A stretch of 51,924 nucleotides of DNA from Phoronis australis. Its lineage: Eukaryota > Phoronida > Phoronidae. A program made the position numbers and the translations under genes. The stretch lies in NCBI GenBank assembly GCA_002633005.1, contig NMRA01000229.1, positions 9,628 through 61,551 on the forward strand. Reading direction: 5' to 3'. Positions 33,697 to 43,320 of the stretch are shown in pieces (positions within the stretch are counted from its first letter, which is position 1; every line of letters starts with the position of its first letter). Under the pieces are notes generated by a model, which made no database searches, had not been told where the DNA came from, and saw nothing but the letters and a program-made list of their open reading frames with translations.

Positions 33697-34625
33697 CGCA
33701 GAGTCCCAGCGCAGAAATTTCTGCACAGAATTCCAGCGCAGAAATTTCTGCACAGAATTCCAGCGCAGAAATTTCTGCACAGAATTCCAGCGCAGAAATT
33801 TCTGCACAGAATTCCAGCGCAGAAATTTCTGCACAGAATTCCAGCGCAGAAATTCCTGCGAAGAGTCCCAGCGCAGAAACTTCTGCACAGAATTCCAGCG
33901 CAGAAATTTTTGCGCAGCAACATTCCAGTGCAAAAAATTCTGCGCAGAAATTTCTGCACAGAATTCCAGCGCAGAAATTTCTGCACAGAGTCCCAGTGCA
34001 GAAATTTTTGCGCAGAGTCCCAGTGCAGAAATTTTTGCGCAGAGTCCCAGCGCAGAAATTTCTGCACAGAATTCCAGCGCAGAAATTTCTGCACAGATTT
34101 CCAGCGCAGAAATTTCTGCACAGAATTCCAGCGCAGAAATTTCTGCGCAGAGTCCCAGCGCAGAAATTTCTGCGAAGAGTCCCAGCGCAGAAATTTCTGC
34201 ACAGAATTCCAGCGCAGAAATTTCTGCGCAGCAAAATTCCAGTGAAGAAAATTCTGCGTAGCAACATTCCAGTGCAGAAAATTCTGCGCAGAAATTTCTG
34301 CACAGAATTCCAGCGCAGAAATTTCTGCGCAGAGTCCCAGTGCAGAAATTTTTGCGCAGAGTCCCAGCGCAGAAATTTCTGCACAGAATTCCAGCGCAGA
34401 AATTTCTGCACAGATTTCCAGCGCAGAAATTTTTGCACAGAATTCCAGCGCAGAAATTTCTGCGCAGAGTCCCAGCGCAGAAATTTCTGCGAAGAGTCCC
34501 AGCGCAGAAATTTCTGCACAGAATTCCAGCGCAGAAATTTCTGCGCAGCGACATTCCAGTGAAGAAAATTCTGCACAGCAACATTCCAGTGCAGAAAATT
34601 CTGCGCAGAAATTTCTGCGCACGAT
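33697..34625. repeat. Right subterminal palindrome array (27 bp period)
   Basis: More than 30 copies of a 27 bp unit, CAGAATTCCA followed by GCGCAGAAATTTCTGCA, with variants CAGAGTCCCA and TTTTTG in place of TTTCTG. It is the inverse of the outer part of the left array. A larger repeat of about 320-340 bp is laid over it: CAACATTCCAGTGC recurs near 33919, 34263 and 34580. The 300+ codon frames seen on both strands are artefacts, since a 27 bp period keeps all frames open. Confidence 0.93.
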
Positions 34626-34647
34626 ACAACATAGGGTTGACATGCAA

Positions 34648-34764
34648 TGGAATATATCAATTTTTAAGCCAAAATGATTTAAATCCAGGCGCAGAAAAAA
34701 TCTACAACTTTTCTGGCACAAAAAGGGAATGAGTGGAAATTCCCTTTTTAAAATGGAAACTGTT
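34648..34764 (-). repeat. Right terminal inverted repeat of the 11 kb element
   Basis: Inverse of 23744-23861 with few differences, ending TGGAAACTGTT before the TTAG duplication. Confidence 0.9.
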
Positions 34765-35008
34765 TTAGGTACTTCCTGTACATGTTCAGTTCAAGTTATT
34801 AATTGCTACCTCTTGACATATATTTACAAATCATCCCAGCCCTAGCTAATCTTCCCCATTGGTTAGTTTTATATTTGGCACACATTCTGATTGGTCGAAT
34901 AGGTTCAGTTGCATGCTATATGTTAGATTTTTATACTATCACCTCAGAAGCTTTTAATACATCATACGAACCACCTCGGGTTTTATCTTTGTGCTATATA
35001 AACCCACA
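34765..35008 (+). repeat. 3' LTR of BEL/Pao, second part
   Basis: Continues from TTAGGTACTTCCTGTACATG to ATAAACCCACA. About six differences from the 5' LTR across roughly 245 shared bases, for example GGCGCA/GGCACA and CAATATAA/CTATATAA. It has a single copy of the block that is doubled in the 5' LTR. Confidence 0.9.
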
Positions 35009-36133
35009 ATGTGTGTATGTTCCACAGGGATCACAGAAGGCTCCTGGCTAGCCAACTCCCAAGTCATTCTGCTGTCAGGCGTCAACATTTTGACAACAAA
35101 CAACCCCTCATGTTCTAGTCATAGAACGTATGCATTCAGGTGAGATGTTTTTAGAGCTCCATGTAAACATAGTGATTGGGGGCAGCTCGATTCATGTCAG
35201 CCTTGTTTTATTACCTAAAGACGTTTTCAATAAAAGTTCATGAATTTTATTGAAATTCAACTCCGTTCACTGATATCATTATGTTGAAAATGATAAGTAG
35301 TCTGATGAATGTCATTTGCAAATTAGCCGGAAGTAATTTTTTTTGGAATTTTGTTGGAAAATTGGTAATTGCACACTGCTGAAAACACCCAGCCATGGGT
35401 ATTGAACATTGATTATGGGAACTACAATTAGTGACTGCTCCTTATGAGGCTAGGCAAAACTTGATAAAACTGTTGGGGGCTAATGACCAACTGGGAGGAA
35501 AGTTGAGTAAAAGGAAAGTAAAAATAATCAGAAAATGAGGAGCAGATCTGAAGAGAAACAGTAAGAAAATTTTTGACCAAATATTTCATGGATTTTCAAG
35601 ACGAGACTTCATCAACTTTTTTGAAAACTAACTGTTGGCCTGCAGCAATTTCAGAAAATGAATTTTGTGGAAATTGCTCTATATTTGCAGGCATTGTGAT
35701 CAAATTTTGAAGGAAATTAGAAGAAGATTCTTCTGAAAATTTTATGCAAATAGTCAACAACAGAAGAAAGTTGTCTCTTCTTGGGCACTTCCCAGTACGA
35801 AAATAAGCAAAAACTAAAATTAAAGATTATGGTGTCAGTTAAGTTGTTGATGGCTGTCTTGACTGCGTGGTTTATGTGGCTGCTGCAAGCTATTTTTAAT
35901 ACCAGTGTGAGACTCATTGATAAGGAACTAAGTATTAATGAGACATATTCTCCATTGACACTGCTGTGCTTCATGCATTCACATGTCTTATTTTCTTTGC
36001 GTGTTCATTCACCAGCTGATGTCTGAGCACAGCACTAGGTCAGATCAAAAGATTGCTGTATAAGTGATGGCTTCTGTGGGTATTTTGAATAGTTTGCTGC
36101 AGGTGGTTAAATCATTCACTCTCATCTTTGTAG
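35009..36133. other. Intron-like stretch before the BIRC6-like exons
   Basis: AT-rich, no coding exon recognised; ends in a good acceptor (CATCTTTGTAG). Confidence 0.5.
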
Positions 36134-36348
36134 GTGCATGGAGATTTGTGGTGCTGGACTTTGGCCACCCCATCCTCCTGACAGATGTACTTATCCCGTT
36201 GTGTTCCAACCTCGCATCACTTTCAATTGACACCTGTTGTGATGGTGAGTAAACCGATGGACAATGACTGGTGATAGCCCAGGACATCAGTTCACGCTCG
36301 CTAGTCATGAAGGACCTACTACCACCACCTATGTGCCGATATCTGAAG
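36134..36348 (+). pseudogene. BIRC6: BIRC6-like exon A (two in-frame stops)
   Basis: Acceptor TTTGTAG, donor CTGAAG|GTAGCG. Reads RFVVLDFGHPILLTDVLIP, then LASLSID, and later LVIAQDISSRSLVMKDLLPP and MCRYLK, all in one frame. Between them TAA (36250-36252) and TGA (36265-36267) stand where the human protein, as I recall it, has Glu and Arg (GEEVDGRR). The stretch 36245-36277 begins GTGAGT and ends TAG and is 33 bp, so removing it would delete both stops in frame. However, its residues align with the homologue, so I read it as exon with two nonsense changes. The block resembles a jelly-roll, F5/8C-like fold. Confidence 0.85.
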
Positions 36349-36707
36349 GTAGCGTGCAGTGAATGGAAGTTTTGAACACCTGACCTAGGTACTGATTCTC
36401 CACAATGTTGAGTGACTAAATGGCCTTTACTCTGGCTGCCAACTAACATCATTCGTATTTTTTCCTGGCTAGAACTTTTTTACTTCATCTGGTTTAGTTT
36501 GCTCAGTGATAAAGTCATTGCTGCTGTGTACATCTGCCACTTCTTGGGATGTCATTTGCTGCAGAAAAGCATCTAATGTCAAAGAAGCAGTCTGCCACTG
36601 ATTTTATATTGTTAGTAGAACTAATTTTTATGGGGTGGATTGTTAACATGGTTTTGTTGGCAAAACATTAACTAGCCAGTCAAATGTCTCGCCTCCTTGT
36701 TTTTTAG

Positions 36708-37467
36708 ATCACTTACTGTGGGCCGTTATGGTGCTGGCACATCATTTTCCTGTATCCCTATTGGTTCATTCTACTGCCATTCTTTCATCTTGCCTTGGTA
36801 GGCTGGCCAATCAACCAATAAGCCATCAAGTTCTAGCCTGGCCTTCAACTTGATGAGGAGTCACGGCTGTTTTCCCAGCTGGGTCTCTTGATGGGTCTTC
36901 AAGAAGATGCTGCTACAACCTCGCCTGTATTCGTGTGAACACTCTTGTGAGCAGCATAGACTTGAACGTATGAAGGTGTTCCGCCAGCACAGCGGGAGAA
37001 GTCGAAAGAGGACAGAAGCATTTTGCAGGCACTGAACAGTTGTGCAGCACTGCAGCTGCAGTTCAATCAGGCCTTGAGAGCCATAGAGAGGCTACAGGGT
37101 GCCTTGGGGATCCCATATGAGGCCAGTGTTGGCAAATCCACCAATTTGAGTGTGTTGCTCAGAAATGCCTTGTCTGATCAACTGCGTGTTCTCACGGAGC
37201 TTTTGCTGGACATACTTCTCCGCATGACTCACGTGACGCCATCAATACCTTGCGTGCCCAAGTCATTGTACCTAACCTGCGACCCGGCATTTACTGAGCG
37301 CCTGTTCAAGAGTGTGTGCATCATGGGTACCCGCCTGATGCAGGTGAGCTGCGGCATGTTGTTACTCCGCGTCTGTCATGGCCAACCATGGTGGGGAGAG
37401 TAACCCTCGGCAATGTCTTGCTGCACCTTTACAGCTCAGAACAAACCCTCGTCTTCCCCAAGGATAG
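36708..37467 (+). pseudogene. BIRC6: BIRC6-like exon B (several frameshifts)
   Basis: Acceptor TTTTTTAG, donor GATAG|GTAGGC (phase 2). Readable pieces: LTVGRYGAGTSFSC and FILPW, then a stop TAG at 36799-36801; LDEESRLFSQLGLLMGLQED; CYNLACIRVNTLVSSIDL; EKSKEDRSILQALNSCAALQ through RLFKSVCIMGTRLM to HGQPWWGE, open from about 36975 to a TAA at 37401; and NVLLHLYSSEQTLVFPKD. Each piece matches the homologue in order but they lie in different frames. Changes of frame fall near 36714, 36800-36840, 36912, 36970 and 37400. The last codon is completed by the A that starts exon C (AG|A = Arg), so the splice is well supported. Confidence 0.8.
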
Positions 37468-37737
37468 GTAGGCAGTACAATGTATGTCTTACCATTCTTG
37501 TGGTGTTGATATGGCTTATGGTAAAAGGTGGAAAGTCTTGGAATGCTTGACACTTTTAAATTACTATTTTGACTTTTCTGCCTTTAAACTGGTGCACACT
37601 CATGAAGTTCCTTTTCTTTAATTGACATTTTTTTGTGATTAAAATTTCTCTTCCCTCGTAATATTCTCTTAGTTTAATCGTTCAATCTTCTCTTGCTGCT
37701 TGGTTTATTTGCGTACACTCTGTTGTTTCTTTTGTAG

Positions 37738-37881
37738 AGTTTTCATTTTGCTGTCGGCTCTAGGTCAAAGGTCACTTGTGACCAACGGAGGATCTGCAAT
37801 GATCGAGAGCTAGATGTCACACATGACCAGTCTGCTCACCCCCCCTTCAGAATAACCTGCACAGTTATTACTGGCAGAATG
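37738..37881 (+). pseudogene. BIRC6: BIRC6-like exon C (stop and C-run frameshift)
   Basis: Acceptor CTTTTGTAG, donor AATG|GTATGT. Opens RVFILLSALGQRSLVTNGG. The frame then stops at TAG 37811-37813, continues in another frame as LDVTHDQSAHPP, and changes again at the seven-C run (37839-37845) to PPLQNNLHSYYWQN, which splices in phase to VTLDLPL of exon D. The homopolymer position is a typical place for a sequencing or slippage error. Confidence 0.75.
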
Positions 37882-38984
37882 GTATGTGTGAACATTACTT
37901 TGGTGTGGTTACGCCTAGTTGTCAAGTTAATGTAGTAAGCCAGTGAGGAGTTTTTGGTGAACACCTACTATGCTCAAAAAGAATTGAAAATTTGATGTTC
38001 GATTGACTTGCAGCCAATATGTTAGGTCAAACAGAACTAAGAAATTTTGTAAAATGGACATCATGGATATCAATCTGACAGAAAAATTCCCGGTTTGGGC
38101 CAAAATACTAAATGAGTGTAATTATATCAAAATCAAATTCCCTTATAGGTACTTAGTATGTTCTCATCAACGGTCTTATCTGGCTGTATTTCGCTTCTTT
38201 AAACCTTTAATTATAACAATGACTAATCAAAGCATTTGTCAGGTTATGCTCATGTCATTTAAATTAGCTAGTAGTGACTTGAATTTCACCCAATGAGTAA
38301 AGGGAATTTATATTATATTGTTAATAAGTTCACCACCAAGTGAAAAAGCCAAGTAGCAAAGTAAAAAGCGAACTGTAAAACATGCTATCTTTGAATGAAT
38401 ATTAGGTCATTTGGAGGGCTTCCTTGCAGTTACATTCGTCATATCATTTTTGCACATAAATTTCTTCATGTGATTGTTATTTAGATGTGCAGGTCCCTTT
38501 GCTATGCTATGCAACTGTGATAGATATTACACAAAATCCGTACAAACTTCCAACCCTCGGCTATTTGGATTTAGGTTCAGTTTACTGACTGCGTGACTAG
38601 TTGAGAATTGTAGTTATTGCCCTACAGCCTAACTGTGATCAAGAACTATGTTCAGGTAGTGGTTAAAGTTTGATCAATTACTTCTAATTTTATTTGGCTC
38701 TGGTGAAATCTTGTCCAAAGTTATGAAGAAAATCTTAAGTATAAATTGTAAATCACTCAATGTTACGTAATTGTATGACATAGAGCTGTTTGACCAGAAG
38801 ACATAATGTTTTTCTAGAATCACTGTAAAATGATAGCAGCTGTACTAAATGCTGCCAGTCAAGCAACAAACTATTGCCTTGTGAAAAATAATAAGTGTGC
38901 ATCCCTTTAATCCAATCTTCTTTTCAGAAGTCCTCAATTTGTTCTCAGTTTTTACGTAATGAAGTGTTTTTTGTGAAATTGCAG

Positions 38985-39113
38985 TGACCCTTGATCTGCC
39001 ACTTGTCATGTGGGTGTTGCTATTTTTGTCTCGTATCCTTGATAATACAACACCAGGCAGTTACACAGGCAACACTGCGGATGACTCAAGTGCTGCGAAA
39101 AGTAGTAAAGACG
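38985..39113 (+). CDS. BIRC6: BIRC6-like exon D (clean)
   Basis: Acceptor AATTGCAG, donor GACG|GTATAT; phase 1 to phase 1. Reads VTLDLPLVMWVLLFLSRILD, then a Thr/Ser/Asp-rich linker ending SSAAKSSKD. The hydrophobic helix matches the DIPMISWVVMLVSRLLDY-type helix that I remember in human BIRC6. No lesion. Short linker length differs from the human protein, as expected for a loop. Confidence 0.8.
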
Positions 39114-39417
39114 GTATATAATAAGTTTTACATCTTATTCTGTTACCGCCTTCTTGGTGTGAATCAATGTGTTCACCTGAATTTAACTCAACTTTGGAAA
39201 TTGAAAAGTTTTAATATTTGCTGTTCAAAGTGTCTCTGAAGCTACTGTTTAATCTTCATTGAAAATTTTGTTTTTGTTTAATATTTCCTTAGTTTGCTGT
39301 TAAGATTTCTAGCCAGTTTTTATATGTTGATATTCAGTGTCATTTCTTACCCCCTCTGTGTGGAGAACTACCATCAGTGAAGCATTCAGGTGAGATCACT
39401 GCTCTCCCTTGTTTCAG

Positions 39418-39622
39418 GTAACTGCACAGGTGGTGTGGGTGGCTCCACCCTCTGGGACTTCCTGTAGGGTGAGGGTGCCCTTCAGCCACGCCAGGGTCTG
39501 CTGCGCTTGACCCCCTCTAGCAAGGTGTACCGCTGTAAGCTGCAAAGGCGCCTACTGCATCACAAACAGCAGCTGTTGAGTTTGGAACAGGCAAAGAAAA
39601 AAATATGTTGCAATGCACAAGA
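39418..39622 (+). pseudogene. BIRC6: BIRC6-like exon E (in-frame TAG)
   Basis: Acceptor TTGTTTCAG, donor AAGA|GTGAGT. Reads GNCTGGVGGSTLWDFL, TAG (39465-39467), then GEGALQPRQGLLRLTPSS and KVYRCKLQRRLLHHKQQLL in the same frame. The LLHHKQQL helix is the clearest match to BIRC6 (human has LVHHKQQL). It sits in a basic, coiled-coil-prone stretch. One substitution accounts for the stop. The phase at the 3' end does not fit the acceptor proposed for exon F, so one of these boundaries may be wrong. Confidence 0.75.
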
Positions 39623-39965
39623 GTGAGTGTATGAAATGCAGTGAAAGGTCTTACATTATCGTTCTTTAAAACTTACAACGGAAGCTGGATATCCAATAAA
39701 GACTAATCTGCCACACATATTATGTAGAAGGCGAAGAGTCATTAAAATGAAAAGAATGATTTTATTATATAATTTTGTTGAGGAACTGTGTTTTTTGAAG
39801 TCGTGTATAATTAGTGCCAGTGTAAATGACTTGGAATTCCTGGAAAGTTTTACTTAAATAATATTATGTTCTGTTTCACTGTTGTGGTGTCTATTACTTT
39901 TCTTGTGCTGTCTTTTTTGTCTCTCTTCTAAATTTTTTTGATTTTACAAGAAGAATGTAGTTTCA

Positions 39966-40740
39966 TTATGCGCCCACATATTTATATGTGGACGCATTAT
40001 GCCGTCATCTCCGTCCGTCCGTCCGTCCGTCCGGGCGGCGTCCGTCTGGCGTTCGGTGTCCGGCGTTCGCTGCTTTATCTCCAAAACCCTTTGACATACA
40101 TTCATGAAATTTTTCACATATGTTCCATTTATGAATGGGACAGCATGTGCGAACTTTCGGACTGATCCGACTACCGGTGCGCCCCCTAGTGGCAATTTTA
40201 TTTTTTTACGCTTACCTTTGTTTCTTCAAAAGTCCTGAACGGATTTTCATGAAATTTGGTATGTAGGCACCTATTAGTGAGATGACGCTATCCTCCTGTT
40301 TTCAGATGGATTCGACATAGTTTGCGCCACCTAGTGGCCATTCTTAGTGTTTTCGAGTCCACCCCTCTATCAACCAAACCGCTCAAAGGATGATTGTGAA
40401 AATTGGCATGTATATGCTTACTNTGGCCATTTTTACTGTTTTTGAGTCTGTTTTTTGGCGTCCACCCCACTATCAACCAAACCGCTCTAAGTATGATTGT
40501 GAAAATTGGCATGTATGTTCTTACTATGAAGAGGACGGTTGACGCTGAATTTCCCATGACTTTGATTACTGTGGTGCCTCCTAGTGGCAGTTTTTTTTGC
40601 GCCCATGGCTGTATCTCCTAAACCGTTTGCAGGATCTTTACTAAATTTAGCAAGTGTATTTATGTGATGTTGACAATGGACGATGACGACTTTAGGATGA
40701 TTCTGACTACCGGTATGCCTCTAGTGGCAATTTTAGTATT
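39966..40740 (-). mobile_element. Dispersed repeat (copy 3, inverse orientation) with CCGT microsatellite
   Basis: Starts TGCGCCCACATATTTATAT, then a (CCGT)n run at about 40012-40030, then the same modules as copies 1 and 2 in reverse (CACCTAGTGGCC, CTATCAACCAAACCGCTC, TCCTAAACCGTTTGCAGGAT). It lies in the intron between exons E and F of the BIRC6-like gene. One ambiguous base at 40423. The TIR-like start matches 28898. Confidence 0.7.
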
Positions 40741-41173
40741 TTACATTGACCTCTGTATTTTCATAGGTCTTCAGGTGTATACTTTGTGTTACTTTGTCAC
40801 TATGAAGGAAAAGTTCCAAATAGAAATTTGTTTCTGGCATTCTAATGCTGTGCTAATCTCGTATGTTGGTAAATTTGTTTTTAATTCTATGTTTCTGTGG
40901 TGCTTTAAGCAACTGACGTATAGGATGTGCTTGTATTATGAAGATCACTCACATTTTGCCCCTAGCCTATTGAGGAGACAATGACCATGCCTTTCCATTT
41001 TGCAAAGTGCAACATACTACATATATGCCCTCTTGACTGGCCACTTTGTGGTACCAATAAACAACCCTAGAAGGATACCGTATACGGTGCAATTGTGGGC
41101 GCATTTCAACGCTCTGTGTTGCTCTTGTCAGTTTTGGAAACCACTGTTCTAAAAGGTAAATTTTTCAATGTAG

Positions 41174-41345
41174 ACTCAAAAGTGCAAGAGATGGATCTTG
41201 TGCAGAAGCTGAACGACGCCAGCAAGAAGGCGGCCGAGGCGCTGCTTAGTCAGAATGGGGACCAGGTGTTACCTAAGCAATTGAAGCAGCACTCGGCCAA
41301 GATGAGCACTTGTCACATCCTGGTCTTTGAGGTCATTAAGGTCAT
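41174..41345 (+). CDS. BIRC6: BIRC6-like exon F (end uncertain)
   Basis: Acceptor TTTCAATGTAG before 41174. Reads KVQEMDLVQKLNDASKKAAE, then ALLSQNGDQVLPKQLKQHSA and KMSTCHILVFEVIK: a charged helix in the position where BIRC6 has its long coiled-coil before the next arm-repeat block. Similarity is moderate and depends on position. No strong donor is visible; CTG|GTCTTT, GAG|GTCATT and AAG|GTCATC are all phase 0 and would all join exon G in frame. Confidence 0.55.
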
Positions 41346-41914
41346 CATTAGCTGCAGAAAAACAGTGACCAAGAAGGAAATCACTAAAGGCTCCAATAGA
41401 ATAACTAGATGAAAACTAATTCTGGCCAAGAGCTGTCGGGGAGTAAGTCAGTATGGTGTTAGTTTTTAGTTGGTCATATAATATTCGTTTTTAGTTTTTG
41501 TCGTGTCAAACCTTATAATGTCTGACTTGTGTTACGTATATTGAAAGCTTTTTATTTAGATGCTTTTATTTTTCTGTGAGGTTTCGCATTTAAGCAGTAA
41601 AAGTTTCTAAAACTGTTTCACTGTAAGGGTTGATTGAAACTTTCTGCACTTTGTGCAGTAGTCGAAAGTTTCAGCACACAAAACAATGATTTAATATCCA
41701 TGTATTTTCGAGTGGAATCCATTTAAATTCTGGCTAAATGTCGAGAAAATCTTAACAAGTGTTGCCTCGTGCACATTTTCAAAACTGCGACAAATTGCTG
41801 TGCATGTCCTTTACATTAAAGAAGAAAATGTAATTCTGAGGTTTGATATCGTTGGGAAACATTTTTTCTTTCACTAATCTTAATGTAATGTTGCCCAACT
41901 TGTTCTCACCACAG

Positions 41915-42136
41915 CGCCTTAAGGATATCATTCAGATTTGCCACACTGATGGAGATTTACTCCGTAAACTCCCAAAAGATGGCGACGACTCTGCAGCCAG
42001 TGAAGGAGAGCCCCTACCTGATCTGTGCATTGTTCTGCCACGCGACAAGTGTCTCTCTGTTATTCGTGGAGTTGTGGTGCTCGTCCTGGCCTTGGAGTTC
42101 TCTTGTAATGTGGATCTTTTCTTGGTGGCTTGCAAG
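41915..42136 (+). CDS. BIRC6: BIRC6-like exon G (clean)
   Basis: Acceptor CTCACCACAG, donor TGCAAG|GTAATG. Open throughout: RLKDIIQICHTDGDLLRKL, then a Gly/Asp/Glu-rich loop, LPDLCIVLPRDKCLSVIRG, VVVLVLALEFSC and NVDLFLVACK. Matches the human block around LAHERCISVVQKLVLFLLS and FTCHADLLLFVCK in order, length and hydrophobic pattern. Begins and ends phase 0. This is one of the strongest exons for the family assignment. Confidence 0.9.
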
Positions 42137-42717
42137 GTAATGGGACTGCCACGTAGTTTTCAAAACGAATTTTAGCAACGAAAATTTAGTATCTTCCAAA
42201 ATGTTTAATGACGTATCTTCTTGTAAAAAATAGGCAGAAATTCGGAGAAGAAATTTAGGGCGAATTTTGTGCTATATTTTTGCCGTTTTTTTCTGGACTT
42301 TTTTTCATAAATTCGGCAATGAAATTCCTCAACTTTTTTAAGTAATACAGAAACTGTATTATTATTATTACCATAGTTAATTATACTTTATTATCACCAT
42401 AGTATATTTATTACGTCCATAGTTACTTGTACTTGACATGGGGTTTAAGCTAGCAGATATACAATGTAGAAAGTCTTGTTCATGAAGTGCTGCTTGGTAA
42501 CATTACTACAGAACTGTAACACTGGTTTATAATACATTGTTGCTACATGCCTAATCCAGTGTTCAGTCATCATGTGTTCTGGGAACCAGTGGTCTCGTCA
42601 CATGTCATTATTCATGTAGAAGTTGCCATTAAGCTAGGCGCTGTTTGCCTTAGGAAGGAACACTCTGTTAAAGTATTGGTCTATTTAGTTGAAGCATTGT
42701 CTCATTGTTGTTGCAAG

Positions 42718-42901
42718 GTGATTGCCAAGATCACAACGACCACTCAGCCAGCCATCAGTAAGAGGCAATGACACAGGAGCAGTTAGAGAAGCCTATCCTA
42801 TTGTGCGCTAATGTGGAGTATAACCATGGCAACATTAGCTGGAACGGTCGGTGGGCAGGGCATGCCATTGTCTGTCTTTTGCAAGATATTCTTGAAGATA
42901 G
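42718..42901 (+). pseudogene. BIRC6: BIRC6-like exon H (frameshift)
   Basis: Acceptor TTGTTGCAAG, donor GATAG|GTTTGT. Opens VIAKITTTTQPAISKR, joined in phase to ...VACK of exon G. The frame then shifts by one near 42768 and goes on as MTQEQLEKPILLCANVEYNH, then GNISWNGRWAGHAIVCLLQD and ILED. The human block GDISWGGAWAQYSLTCMLQD is a close counterpart. Everything except the single shift is conserved. Confidence 0.85.
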
Positions 42902-43124
42902 GTTTGTGTGCAAGAGATACGTTCTTCTGGCGCACGCGTGAACAAAGTTCCTCACCCATAATTATGACTCACTCAGTTTACTGACTCATAGTCTGGTTCC
43001 TAGACTCACAAACACAGTGCACGGACTTCCTGTCTATGAGCCAGCAGCTGTATTTTTAGCTACGTCAGCAGCGTCTTGTGAGTCCGGCACAGTGTTTGAG
43101 TCATACCAGTGCCCTTACAAAAAT

Positions 43125-43320
43125 GAACTTAAGTTTTCATTGAAAAACTTAAGTTTTTGATCTGAAAAAACTTAAGTTTTCTGAAACTTGGAACAAGTTT
43201 TTAGCCACAAACATAAGCCATCAAAACTTAAGTTTTTGAAAAGTTTTCCGAACATAAGTTTTGAAGGAACTAACTTTTGAAAACTGAAGTTTTCTAAAAG
43301 CAATAAGTTTCAATAGGACA
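43125..43320. repeat. AACTTAAGTTTT palindrome cluster
   Basis: Seven or more copies of AACTTAAGTTTT or close variants (ACATAAGTTTT, AACTGAAGTTTT) within 200 bp, irregularly spaced. The core AAACTTAAGTTT is a palindrome, so the DNA can form hairpins. No coding sense. Confidence 0.65.

Larger units (their letters stand above)
23744..34764. mobile_element. 11 kb inverted-repeat element inserted in the BEL 3' LTR
   Basis: The left end (from AACACTTTCCATTTTA) and the inverse of the right end (AACAGTTTCCATTTTA) match over about 118 bp with few differences. TTAG lies on both sides (23740-23743, 34765-34768); joining the flanks gives the AGCTTAGGTACTT seen uninterrupted in the 5' LTR, which proves an insertion with a 4 bp target duplication. 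Just inside each end is an array of the palindrome GCGCAGAAATTTCTGCGC (left 23887-24235, right 33697-34625). The interior is about 9.5 kb, AT-rich, with a THAP-like remnant, a hAT-like MITE and two copies of a dispersed 440 bp-module repeat. There is no intact transposase, so this looks like a non-autonomous or decayed giant DNA transposon. Superfamily not assigned. Confidence 0.9.

Noticed and set aside
33697-34625. CRISPR-like array
   Set aside because: Units of 27 bp follow each other with no unique spacers; the host is an animal. It is tandem repeat DNA.
33596-34732. Several open frames of 110-354 codons on both strands with QKFLRWNS, RRNFCA or AEISA repeats
   Set aside because: They are by-products of the 27 bp palindrome array: a period divisible by three keeps every frame open, and all six frames show repeats. 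No start context or domain.
36798-36878. Possible short intron in exon B (GTAGGC to TTTTCCCAG)
   Set aside because: The length of the stretch equals that of the coding segment expected from the homologue, and part of it (LDEESRLFSQLGLLMG) reads as coding, so decay is the simpler explanation. Not excluded.
40012-40030. CCGT microsatellite as an independent feature
   Set aside because: It is an internal part of the dispersed repeat family starting at 39966.
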